Part shown: positions 27,738 through 64,000 of the stretch, piece after piece
Layout of the letters: each line of letters begins with the position of its first letter
Numbering within the stretch: the first letter of the stretch is position 1
Assembly: GCA_020137815.1 (NCBI GenBank)
Contig: CM035356.1
Span: forward strand, 3,590,063 to 3,654,062
Reading direction: 5' to 3'
Length of the DNA stretch: 64,000 nt
Origin: Hormiphora californensis
Taxonomy: Eukaryota > Ctenophora > Tentaculata > Cydippida > Pleurobrachiidae
Notes under the pieces: model-generated
Database searches by the model: none
Seen by the model: only the letters and a program-made list of their open reading frames with translations
Told to the model about the DNA's origin: nothing
Program-made: the position numbers and the translations under genes

Positions 27738-28679
27738 TATTATGTCCAGTACATGGTAATGAAATTACCCCTCTGTTATTATTGCTCATTGCATTGTATG
27801 CAATAAAAGGGGCCAAGTCCAGTACACATGGTGGTAGTAACTTGTTATGTTCTAACCCTCCTTTACATTTGTTTCCCGTGCAGGGTGCGGTGAAACAGGG
27901 TCAAGCCAGGCAAGTAGTGCCCATATATTTTCCAGTATATAGAACTGAGTTGTTTCAGTGATAGGGAAATGAATAGTAGGATTAGGAGATATTACCCTCC
28001 CTTCGCATGGCATACAACATTAATTTTCTACCCAAATATTATATGCTGATACATTCATTGTTCATGACCCCCCCTCTATCTCTATCTATCTCTATCTATC
28101 TATCTATCTCTCTCAAAACACCCTGCATCCCGTGTGTATTGAGTATTCTCGCCGCAACATATCCAGCCTCTCCCGTGATTAGCTCTTGCTGCTGTACCCA
28201 TCACTGGTACCGGAGCAGGAACTGACATAATTCAATCGGCATAATAATAATAGTATAATTATATGCTCCTATTATACCTGAAGTGCATACATGGTATTAT
28301 AATTGGCCACGTGACAACAACTGATCCCCTTTATCATTTTATTTATAGTTGGCTTTCAGATATATCGCTATCTTGAGCTAGCGTGTGTGTGTGTGGATTT
28401 GTGCAGCTAACAAGGCGTAATAGCTCTTTTGTCAACACAGTACTAGTAGTACCCTGCAAATATTATACCTCCTCACTGTCACTTGTCAACTGCCACTTTT
28501 GTACTTTTGTATACTTTTGTTCTGCATTCTACTGCTGCACAAGTTCCTGCGGATCTCTGCAGTCACCAGACACTATATTGTACATACATATCAGACCTGA
28601 TCTGAGCAGAGTTGAGGCGGTGTATAAACTGGTGTTGTCGGCATAGTAGTGTGGAGATACACGCTTGTGTGTTGCCCTG

Positions 28680-28805
28680 GTAATATCTTGGTACTATCTC
28701 TCTTGGCAATCTCTCGGTACTCTCTCTCGGTACTTTCTGATCGGTACTCTGGTACTCTCTCGGTACTTTCTGATCTGTACTCTGGTACTCTCTCGGTACT
28801 CCGAA
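28680..28805 (+). repeat. GGTACT-rich short tandem repeats in the putative 5' leader
   Basis: Irregular repeats of CTCTCGGTACT and CTTTCTGATC(G/T)GTACTCTG lie within 160 bp upstream of the MTUS-like start codon. They may be in the 5' UTR or core promoter; nothing more can be said. Confidence 0.6.
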
Positions 28806-28839
28806 GATAAAGTCCAAGCTAGACAACTGATGTGAGATT

Positions 28840-50555
<21,716 letters not shown>

Positions 50556-51440
50556 TATATCAGCAGACATGATTTCAGACATCCATGATACCTGTAGGCA
50601 TTGTTAAATTAAAACTGTTTCGGAAATATTGTTCTGTACTTTTTTCCCTTATTGTTTTTAACATTCTCGCTTTTTTTCAGGTCGAAGACAAGCAAGAGAC
50701 TATTTGAAGAAGCAGCAGCCGAAATTCTCCCTCTCCATCAGTAGAGAGAGAGAAAGAATGTGAAAAAAAGAAAGCTGGAGCAGTCAGGTGTCATCTTTTG
50801 TCGGGCGAGAAAGTGAAACAGAGAAAGTGGGATGTGTCTTAGTATGAGATATGCCAATATGAACAATGCTACGAAGAGGCATATGTAACGAACAATAAAA
50901 TGTTTATTTGTAGTTTTCCCCCTGAAACTTCTCTCTCTATCGCGGTCTTGTGCAGAGCAGTGCCATGTCCCCACCCATATTATTTGTAACCCCCCTCTTT
51001 TTACTGATATGTCTATGCTTTTAAGATAAATCCTATTTGGAACTTTTCAAACCAACCAAAATCCGTGTTTTGTGCTGTGTTCCGGTGGGTAGTTGGGTGA
51101 GGTAATTACTGCTCACTTAAATCCACACCTAACAACAACGACTGCTGGTGAACACTCTGTTTCTCTGTTCCGCTTAGCACGGCGTCTGGTTCCGCTCTGG
51201 TCACTATCCCCGATACTTCTTGGCTGGCCGGGGTAACTTTACGTTGCGCGCGAGCGACATGCTCTTGAAATGTGGAGGATTGCGCGCTGACATCGCATTG
51301 TTCCCGCTGTTGTACGCGCGCGCACTCTACAACATTTCCTGGTCCTTGTGGAATGGTCACAACCTATGGCTCCAATTGAATTGTTCATACCGGAGCACGG
51401 AAACAGTGTCAAGCGACTCAAAACTCCAAGACGATGAATT
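50556..51440. other. MTUS-like 3' UTR and flank
   Basis: The 3' UTR probably ends near 50915. A splice-acceptor-like TTTTTTTCAG at 50672-50681 followed by an open stretch to 50743 could be an alternative last exon. At 51106-51450 a GC-rich patch carries overlapping open frames of 77-84 codons on both strands; none resembles a known family. Confidence 0.45.
50894..50899 (+). promoter_or_regulatory. Polyadenylation signal AATAAA
   Basis: First canonical AATAAA after the MTUS-like stop codon, 339 bp downstream on the coding strand. Confidence 0.5.
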
Positions 51441-51448
51441 GATTTATT

Positions 51449-53590
51449 GGTAAGTCGGAAGAACCTGTCCGTTCCTCTCATGAGCGCTCATGAGTGTATC
51501 ATGAGTGTCATGAGTGTATCATGAGCGCTCATGAGTGCTCATGAGACCTTGCTCATGAGCGCTCATGAGACATATGTCTCATCCCATCTCTGTTTCAATG
51601 TCTCATGAGCGCTCATGAGACGTTTTGACCAGGAAGCGACCGAATATTCGGTTCGGTTCGGTTCGGTTCGGAAATTCGGTGTTTTTTGGGCGGTTCGGTT
51701 CGGTTCGGTTCGGTAGGAAATTTTGGCCGAACCACCGAATTTTTTGGTCAAAAAATGCCCAGAAATCGGGCTTTTTCATGCAAAATTTTTCAATTATTTC
51801 ACGAAAATTGTATGGATTTCAATGTCAATTTCGCCGTATTAACCCTATTTCGAATCGGTGGTGCTATGTGGAAATGATTTCGCTAGTTAGCGGGTTCGAT
51901 ATGGATTGATTTGATGCCTGACTTCCCGTTGAATCGTGTCCTCATGAGAGGGTCAACAAATTCAGAAACTTTTTTTTTCAAAAAATTCATGGAGAGCACC
52001 GATCAAGGTGTTAAGAATCATTCTCTGAAATTTTGTAAAAAAGTTTGGAAAATATTTCAAAGTCAATTTTATGGAAAATTTTCTATGTCAATTTTTGCGT
52101 ACGAATCGTGTTTCGAATCGGTATTGCTAAGCGGGAGTGATGTTGCTAATTAGTGGGTCCGAGATGGATTATGCTGATACGTGATCCCCCATCAAATCTA
52201 ATTAGAAAGTTTACGGGAAACGATTCATGTTTCAATAAATCCTGCTAATTAGCGAGAGCACTGCCGCATAGCATCACCGATTCGCAACACGATTCGTACG
52301 GCAAAATTGACATATAATTTTTTTCCGAAATTGACTTTGAAATATTTTGCAAAGTTTTTTCACAAAATTAAATGTTTCTCTAAAAATTCATGGAGAGCAT
52401 CGATCAAGGTATTGAGAATCATTACCTGAAATTTTGTGAAATTTTTTTTGTGAAAAATATTAGTAAATATAAAGTAAATTATGGTATACGAATCGTGTTT
52501 CTAATCGACAATGCTAAACGGGAGTGATATTGGTAATTAGTGGGTCCGAGATGGATTGTGCTGATACGTGATCCCCCATCAAATCTAATTAGGAAATTTA
52601 GAGAGACACGATTCATGGTTCGTTTAATCCTGCTAATTAGCAATACCATTCCCGTCCCATTCCCGTATAGCATTGCCGATTCGAAACACGATTCGTACGC
52701 AAAAATTGACATAGAAAATTTACGATAAAATTGACTTTGAAAATTTTTTCACAAAATTGACTTTGAAATTTTTTCAAACATTTTTTAACAAAATTTCAGA
52801 GAATGACTCTCAATACCTTGATCGGTGCTCTCCATGACTTTTTAGAGAAACATTTATACAGAAAAAGTTTTGTATGGTTCGGTTCGGTTCGGTTACCGAA
52901 ATTCGGTTCGGTTCGGTTCGGTAAAAAAGTTTTTCAAATTCGGTTCGGTTCGGTTCGGTGGAAAAAAACCCGGTTCGGTCGTTTCCTGGTTTTGACCTAC
53001 ATGTGCTCATGAGTGTATCATGAGACATGTCTCATGAGACATATGTCTCATGAGACGTTAGGGTTAGGGTTATGGTTGGGTTTAGGGTTGGGCTAGGGTT
53101 AGGGCTTTCCTTTAGGTCTAGGGACCCGTAGGGATAGGGTTAGGGTTGACCCATAGGCTTGGACCTAGCCCTACCCTCTACGGGTCCCTAGACCTAAAGG
53201 AAAGCCCTGACCCTAAACCCAACCCTAAACCCAACCATAACCCTAACCCTAACGTCTCATGAGACATATGTCTCATGAGACATGTCTCATGATACACTCA
53301 TGAGCACATGTAGGTCAAAACGTCTCATGAGCGCTCATGAGACATTGAAACAGAGATGGGATGAGACATATGTCTCATGAGCGCTCATGAGCAAGGTCTC
53401 ATGAGCACTCATGAGCGCTCATGATACACTCATGAAACACTCATGATACACTCATGAGCGCTCATGAGACGTTGAAACACCTAAAAACGTCTCATGAGCG
53501 CTCATGATACACTCATGATACACTCATGACACACTCATGATACACTCATGAGCGCTCATGAGAGGAACGGACAGGTTCTTCCGACTTACC
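51449..53590. mobile_element. Foldback element with ATGAGCGCTCAT arms, 2.1 kb
   Basis: The termini GGTAAGTCGGAAGAACCTGT are exact inverted copies, and the 8-bp sequence GATTTATT lies directly outside both ends (51441-51448 and 53591-53598). Both arms continue with arrays of TCATGAGCGCTCATGA-type palindromes, then GGTTC repeats (51650-51715 and 52878-52978), then a diverged inverted core around 52200-52350. A second palindrome with TTAGGG-like repeats is inserted in the right arm (53054-53255). No transposase frame is present; open frames across the GGTTC repeats are artefacts. Confidence 0.9.
53054..53255. repeat. Palindrome of TTAGGG-like repeats
   Basis: About 100 bp of GGGTTAGGG/GGGTTTAGGG variants, followed by AGGTCTAGGGACCCGTAGGG and then the inverse of all of it. 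It interrupts the right arm of the 51449-53590 element and has no partner in the left arm. Confidence 0.85.
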
Positions 53591-55078
53591 GATTTATTTA
53601 TTTGTGTCACAACGTACTACTCCCAGTACGTTTCAGTAGACCACATTAAAAGAGCTGGGTTAGTTGAACAAGCAATACACAGTTGTTTTGGAATTTTATA
53701 ACTTTGAAAAAAGAACACGGCATAATATGGAAGATTGACAGAATAATAAACGGTGAAGAAATTACTTTGATTTATTTTTCAAAAGACTTGATCCGTCAAC
53801 CTTCCATTCTTTGAGCCACTAAAAACAATCACGCTCACTTTTCTCGGGACACTTTTGGATAATATAACGGAAGAAGCAAAAAAAAATATTCGGCCTGCTT
53901 GTTGGTGATTTATACATATACGTGAAAATAAACAGATCACATGCAATTCGGAGAGCTATCACTCTCTTTTATACATAATCTTGTCACCCATGGGTGAATA
54001 TGGCTGGATTATTGACGTTGGAAAACTCACATGTGATCTGAATAAAACACCATATATGGGTTTACAAGAAATCAAATCCTAATAAGGTATTAAAGTGTTG
54101 TATTAGGACAAAATCTATCTGCTGTGGTGATGTTAAACGAACAATCAAATGAAACTAACTATAGGAACATTATCTATTCCTCTCTCATATTTTTCTCATT
54201 TTCTCTGTCTCCCTCAAGTCTTCCTCACTCTTTAATTCTCTTAATTCTCACTCTCTCTCTCTCTCCCTCTATCTCATTTAATCTCTCTTTCTCTACTATA
54301 ATCGTATTCTGCATTCTGTAGCAATGGTTATACACAAAAAACATTAATCTATTACGCATTCCAATTTGGGCTGCAAACACGCTGGGTAGTGGTTAGTCCC
54401 TAAATATATATATTGAAACCTTACCAGGTAAATACACAACGAAGAACAGGGTTTTTTTTTGTACCGCGGGATACCCAAATTTCCTGGCCCTCATCTCGTA
54501 TAGATCGAGGGATAGGAAACTGTTGAATCAATGCTATTGCACTGTTTTGAGTTGGGTCTAATCGCAGTGACAAAATTACCTGGACTTTTATTCAAGCAGG
54601 ATATATTTATACTAAATCATAACACAGAAAACTTAATTACTCTCTCTTTCTCTTTCTCTTTCTCTCATTCTTTCTCCCTACAGAGAAAAATACAGGTAGA
54701 CAAAATACACAGAATATATATAACTAGATATATAGGATGTCGTTACAAACACACGCCTTTTTGGCTCATACTTGCCAATCCTGAATAAAGATTTGTCAAA
54801 ATCGTCCAGGAGTAGGAGACACTAGCGTGGTGTGCGCTAAAAAAGCGCCCCACCGATATGTGTAATGACATGTGTGTGGCACGCATTTTTTGTGCGTACT
54901 ACCGCTTGTGCCTCCCTAATACTGGAGATTTTGGCAAATTCATCCAGGATACATCAGATAAAAGACATGAAGATAACATGAAAACAAGTTATATAATATA
55001 ATCAATACGTTAAACATATGATACGCCTAAATAGCGAAAATAGAAGAGGGACACTCTCTTGAAAATAATCTCTCTTAC

Positions 55079-55087
55079 TCTCACTCA

Positions 55088-55166
<79 letters not shown>

Positions 55167-55207
55167 TCTCTCTCTCTCTCTCTCTCCCTCTCTCTCTCTC
55201 TCTCTCC
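55079..55207 (+). repeat. (CT)n microsatellite
   Basis: About 130 bp of CT repeat with a few CA or CC interruptions. Confidence 0.95.
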
Positions 55208-58056
55208 CTATGTTGTGCTCGGACAGCTCGGGGTGAGGGAGGGAACTAGAACGTGCCACCCTAATAACAACAAACAACACACTCTGATACCACCTCGTGC
55301 AGCACTGCATGGTTATGAAGGGGTGGAAGAGGGGAGAGATTTCTAATACCCCTCCACCTTACACCACCCACACACCCACAGATGCATCACATGTTAAGGA
55401 GTTTAGAGATATGTTAGGAGTTGTCACGGGCGGAACACTGTGTGCACCCTCTCGCCCCTGCCGATTTAGTATACACACACAACTTTCAAAAAATTAAGCG
55501 CCCCGAATTGTTATATAATGTATCATGTTTGGACAAAAAAGAAACAATAAGAAGGAGCGGCTTAGTTAATACGTGTCGTCACGTGATATATTATATATAA
55601 TTATATATATACGAAGCAACACACACACACACAAGTGCTGATATATATACCTCTACATGATCCCTACATGATGAAGTGGGCAACTGGGTGGTAATGTGAA
55701 ATTCCCAAGAATATTATATATAAAGGTCTAATGTTTCCTAGTTGTACTTGAGACGTGATTAATTAGATATATTACCAAAGATATAATTAATATATCATAT
55801 TATATTGTATAAGACTTTTGCAAAAAAGTATAAACATTAGCCGATGACCAATTACAAATAATTGGGCATTATAAGCAAGACTGTAGATCTAGATATAATC
55901 AGCAGACTCTCTCTCTCTCTCTTTCTGTAGCTCTTTAGGTCACGGGGTTGGTTGCTAATAACAAGCTTTATACTTCAGTAAAGACGACAGATAAAACTGC
56001 AAATTGATGTGAATTATCCCTCTTTTTCTCACTTTGTCACTCATCACCGGTGCGTGCTTAATTCGAACTAATTTAGAACATAATTCGAACATAATATTTA
56101 ATAAATGTTTTTGTACTGTTTGCGTTTCACTAACCGGTGATAATTAAACTGAATAATATACTTCTGGGTCTCACAACTTAGCCAGTTTTCCTATTCATGT
56201 GCTAATTGCTAACTAATCTACTGATCTTTAACAGTACCCACTGCATTTTTCACTCTAAAGGATCAGTCACACACAAACAAACACACCGACACACACACAC
56301 ACACAAACTGCCTCATTTGATACACTACTGATCTCTCTAACCTTCTCTCCATCCATCTCTCTCTCTATCCATCCATCTCTTTGTCCCTCTCTCTCTCTCT
56401 CTCTCCCTAACTACTTCTCTCGCCTCCTGCTAGTGACAACAGCTAAATTTACCAGGAGTAAAAACTGCTATAATAGCAAAAATTATCTCAATACATTTCT
56501 TCTCTCCCCTCTCAGCATAAGAGAGAAACAAAGCGGGGTAATTTATATCAGGAGAGAAAACTCAATTTATATTGTCTTTTTTTCTAATTTTTCTAGTTTC
56601 TAGGCCAGTTGATAAGTTAATATATAACTATTGTATCAACATTGTGTATGTTTGGTAAAAAGAGAAAGATTGTGGAACTACCGAACAAGTCACTTATTAT
56701 CTTTCCCTTCTCTTTCTGAATGTTTTTACATAATATATACCAATCAACTGACCCTTGCAGTTTATTAAAAAAGGCTCCCTTTCTCCAAGGGAGCTAATAG
56801 GAGAAGTAACATATGGTTGAGTAAGGTAGATAGCCTTATTAGTGTAAAAGGAGCACAGATAATACATAATGCACATTCCCACCGATATTTCTTCAACAAA
56901 GCTGGAAGTTGTAGGTTGGAAGGAACACTATTCTAGTACTCGGTCGCGACACTGTTAGCCTAACACTGTTAGGGCCCGCTTTCTCTCTTTCTCCCTTCGT
57001 CCTCTATTTCTCCAAATAGATCTCAAAAACAGACACACGCACACACTCCCAGGTAAGGCAAACATATAGATACCTTTAATAGATATATTTCAACACACAA
57101 TATATAGTACTCATATATTGCTGGTGTGGAAAAAACGAAACGCCAACTTTTAGGAGAGATCGTATCATGTTTTACGACGTTCCAAAACTGTTGAAGAACG
57201 GTTGAACACGCAGACAATATAATAATAAACAGGGGCTAAAGATGTAAAATTGCAAAATTGCAACTATCCCAATGTATTACGACCAGCTATACTTTTATTT
57301 CGCATGGAAACAAATCGTGTAGTGATCTCCTTTCTAGTCATATATAACCACTCTCTCTCACAAACAAACAAACGGTGACAAATGTAACAAGTGATACACT
57401 AGGGCACTCGTTCTTACTACTGCACAGTGTGCACTTCATCAGGCTTTACTGCAGGGGTAACAGACCACTAATGTAAAATGTACTACAGTATACATTAAGT
57501 ATACAATAACTGTATACAATAAGTATACATTATACACTGTTTCCATAAAGGTGTCATACAGCAGAAAATGTAAAACACCGTCACACAAAGTAACAATGTT
57601 GTACATCATATTTTAGCCAGGAACCGACCGGACCAAGTAAACAACCAATCAGAGCTCGTTATTTAGGTCACGTGACTGGTTATCAGCCAATCGGTCGATT
57701 CCTGATTTTAGCTATAAATTTATATATGAACCGTGGTCCGTTGTCCCATTGTTTAAAGCTGGGTAATATATTGTGCAGGTAGGGAGATATGACGTCATGT
57801 GGAACAGCAATATTAACTGCACAGTAATTATATATATATTTATATATATATATATATAAGGAGGCTGAAGAGTGAGTGCTATAACTGCAATTCACTATTC
57901 AGCGATACTCTCTCTATCTCTCTCTCTCTCACTGTACTGGGGTGGAATTGTACACAGAAACTGTCTAAAACTCCAACCCAGTTAGTGTATATTATTCAAA
58001 ACTGTGGTATTTAATCAAACAAGGGGCACCTCTAAGGTAAGGCGCTAATTATAACG

Positions 58057-58062
58057 TTTTAT
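58057..58062 (-). promoter_or_regulatory. Polyadenylation signal AATAAA (minus strand)
   Basis: TTTATT on the plus strand, 204 bp downstream of the roquin-like stop codon; the first canonical signal on the coding strand. Confidence 0.45.
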
Positions 58063-58265
58063 TGGGCTCCACAAAATGTAGCTGGAGGGAAAAAGGAGTT
58101 GACACGTGACTCGCTCAATATAATTATTATGTATGCCTATCTAGTACAGAAAAAACGAATAATCCCTGCTGTTAAAATACAGACTCTTTCTCATTTTCTC
58201 CTACCAATGGTATTAAGAATTGCCCCACTTCAGAACTTTGAAACTGTTATATCTGATGTATTCAT

Positions 58266-62571
<4,306 letters not shown>

Positions 62572-64000
62572 CTGCGGGGGAGAGAGAGATGTTAGAAATG
62601 AGTTATCACACTCCTCAATACCAAACGTGTCGTGAGGGTATAACATTATAGGCGATATATACATGATACAATATCATGTAGTGAGATTGGAATATATGAT
62701 GTCATATGACGACCATCATCTCAAGAGGCCATTCCCCACCCCACCCCGCCCTCATGATACCAAGGATTAGATGCAACATTTACAGTTTTAGGCCCAGTTT
62801 TGCATTTCTTGGAGAGCTGACGCTAAGAGGGGTATGAAATAATACTTATCCCAAAAAATACGTGATTGCGGAACATTCCACTGCTACAGGGTACAACCCC
62901 CCCCACCAAAAAAAATAAAAAAAAAAAAAGACAAAAAAAAAAAATTTCCCAAAACCTTTTTTAGGCAAAACAGCCATTTATTTCCCTTTTTTTTTTTACC
63001 CCTAACTGTTTTTGTCCCCACTATTTTTTTTTTGTCCCCCCCCCCCGGGGCCCCGAATTTTGTGTATACAGTCTGTTATATTCGGATCTTTTTTACACCG
63101 TTTTTACTTTTTGCAAGTAAACTGTCAATAACACTACAAAGAAACTAACCCCGACAAAGTAATCATGGGGTTACTGTGTACACGTGGGGGTCAGGGGTTT
63201 GTTTGAATATATTATGTTGGAGGAGGGGAAGAGAGGAGAGAGGAAGAGAGAAGAAAAAAGAGAGAGAGAGGAAAGAGAGAGAGAGAAGAGGGGAGAAAGG
63301 GAAAGGGGAGAGAGAGAGAGGAGAGAGAGAGAGAGAGGAGAGAGAGAAGAGGGGGAAGAGAGAAAAAGAGAGGAGAGAGAGAAGAGAGGAAAGGAAGAGA
63401 AGAAGAGGGAAAAAGGGGAGAAAGAAAAGGGGGGGGGAAAGGGAGAAAAAAGTTTTAGGAAAAGAAGTTTAATTTTTAAAAGGCGGGGAAAAAGGGTGGG
63501 TTTTTAAATTTAAACCTTACTAACCCTTGCCCCCCCCCCTTCCCCCCCGGGCCTTTTTTAAAAAAACCCGTTACAAAATTTTAACCCTTTCCCCCTGTTT
63601 CCCTCTTTCCCAAAAAACACCCCCTCGCTCCCATCTCTTCTTCTTTATTCCCCCCAAAAAAACTTTTTCTTTTAGTTCCCCCCTTCCCCTTTTTTTCCCT
63701 TCATTAATAATGTTTGTCTGGGGAATTTAAAAGGCAGGCAAGGTTTTAAACCACAAAAGAAACCCAGGGGTTTAATTTCCCGCCGTTTCAGACCGGGGGC
63801 GGTTACTTTTCGCACAGGAGCACCCTTTTGGGTCTGTATCCCTTAATCTTTCCTTGGGCTAAAAGCTCCCAGCCCTTAACCCATTCCCCGGGCCCACCAA
63901 GGCCTCCCTTAGGTTGGACCATGTGACTAGAGTTGTCCTCTGAAAAATGAGGTGTTGTAAAGAAAAACAATGACTTAACAGTACTTTAGTATCAGAGTAG
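62572..64000. other. Right end: roquin-like intron and low-quality sequence
   Basis: Upstream of the CCCH exon, sequence is ordinary to about 62880. From about 62880 to 63800 it becomes a chain of homopolymers and GA-rich sequence (63220-63450) with inflated runs, which looks like consensus error. Exons for the roquin ROQ/HEPN region may be hidden or damaged here; a minus-strand TTTTTCAG at about 63940 followed by an open stretch is one candidate, but it is not recognisable. Confidence 0.5.

Larger units (their letters stand above)
24791..28839. other. Intergenic region, no gene supported
   Basis: About 4 kb between two plus-strand genes. It contains the 3' UTR of the 218-aa gene, a 117-bp foldback (25660-25776), a 0.9-kb inverted-repeat element (26835-27737), a short duplicated 36-bp unit at about 26478-26530 and a repeat-rich putative 5' leader for the MTUS-like gene from about 28680. 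Open frames here are short and unrelated to known families. Confidence 0.5.
53599..58265. other. AT-rich intergenic region, no gene supported
   Basis: About 4.7 kb between the foldback element and the end of the roquin-like gene. It contains a CT microsatellite (55079-55207), CA and TA dinucleotide runs (near 55620, 56285, 57829-57858) and a small inverted repeat at about 57618-57710 (CAGGAACCGACCG and inverse). Open frames are short and arise in repeats. Its right end must hold the 3' UTR of the roquin-like gene. Confidence 0.55.

Noticed and set aside
51563-53028. Open frames rich in FGSVRFG or NRTEPNRT
   Set aside because: They translate the GGTTC repeat in the foldback arms and occur in both orientations.
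53054-53255. Interstitial telomere or chromosome-fusion point
   Set aside because: The repeats are degenerate, short, palindromic and placed in one arm of a mobile element, which fits a transposed repeat better than a head-to-head telomere fusion.
63176-63507. Arg/Glu/Lys-rich frames at the right end
   Set aside because: They lie in a GA-rich stretch that looks like low-quality consensus; no splice or family support.

Overview
This is eukaryotic, and specifically animal, genomic DNA. Genes are split by many short spliceosomal introns with GT-AG boundaries, and four recognisable genes belong to animal families: a stathmin-domain pair (STMND1 type), the COPII coat subunit SEC23, an MTUS-type microtubule-binding coiled-coil protein and a roquin (RC3H) zinc-finger protein. 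Dense (CT)n/(GA)n tracts, CR1/L2-like LINEs and many inverted-repeat DNA elements suggest an invertebrate, perhaps a marine or early-branching one such as a sponge. The species cannot be fixed from this window. All exon models below were assembled by hand from splice consensus and reading-frame continuity.

Layout. 0.8-7.8 kb: two head-to-tail stathmin-like genes on the minus strand; the upstream one has a 2.9-kb palindromic element in intron 2. 8.8-15.1 kb: a truncated LINE end, a MITE-like element and a nearly full-length LINE (zinc-knuckle ORF1, endonuclease/reverse transcriptase ORF2 with one frameshift). 15.8-20.3 kb: a complete 11-exon SEC23 gene (761 aa) on the minus strand. 21.9-24.8 kb: a five-exon plus-strand gene for a 218-aa basic protein I do not recognise, with a LINE ORF1 relic antisense in intron 1. 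28.8-50.6 kb: a ten-exon plus-strand MTUS-like gene (870 aa). Its 8.4-kb intron 2 holds a composite 6.1-kb palindromic element. Intron 3 holds an opposite-strand gene for a secreted sushi-domain protein, and intron 6 holds a 1.29-kb near-perfect palindrome. 51.4-53.6 kb: another large inverted-repeat element. 53.6-58.2 kb: AT-rich sequence without a gene I can support. 58.3-62.6 kb: the last seven exons of a roquin-like gene on the minus strand; its 5' part lies beyond the right edge.

The host genes are unrelated housekeeping, cytoskeletal and RNA-regulatory genes with no sign of a shared pathway. The most unusual content is a set of large foldback elements. Two of them (29832-35974 and 51449-53590) share GGTAA termini, exact 8-bp target duplications and arms packed with short palindromes centred on AGCGCT. 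They carry no recognisable transposase. Two stretches (about 23.9-24.3 kb and 62.9-63.8 kb) look like low-quality assembly and should not be trusted at base level.
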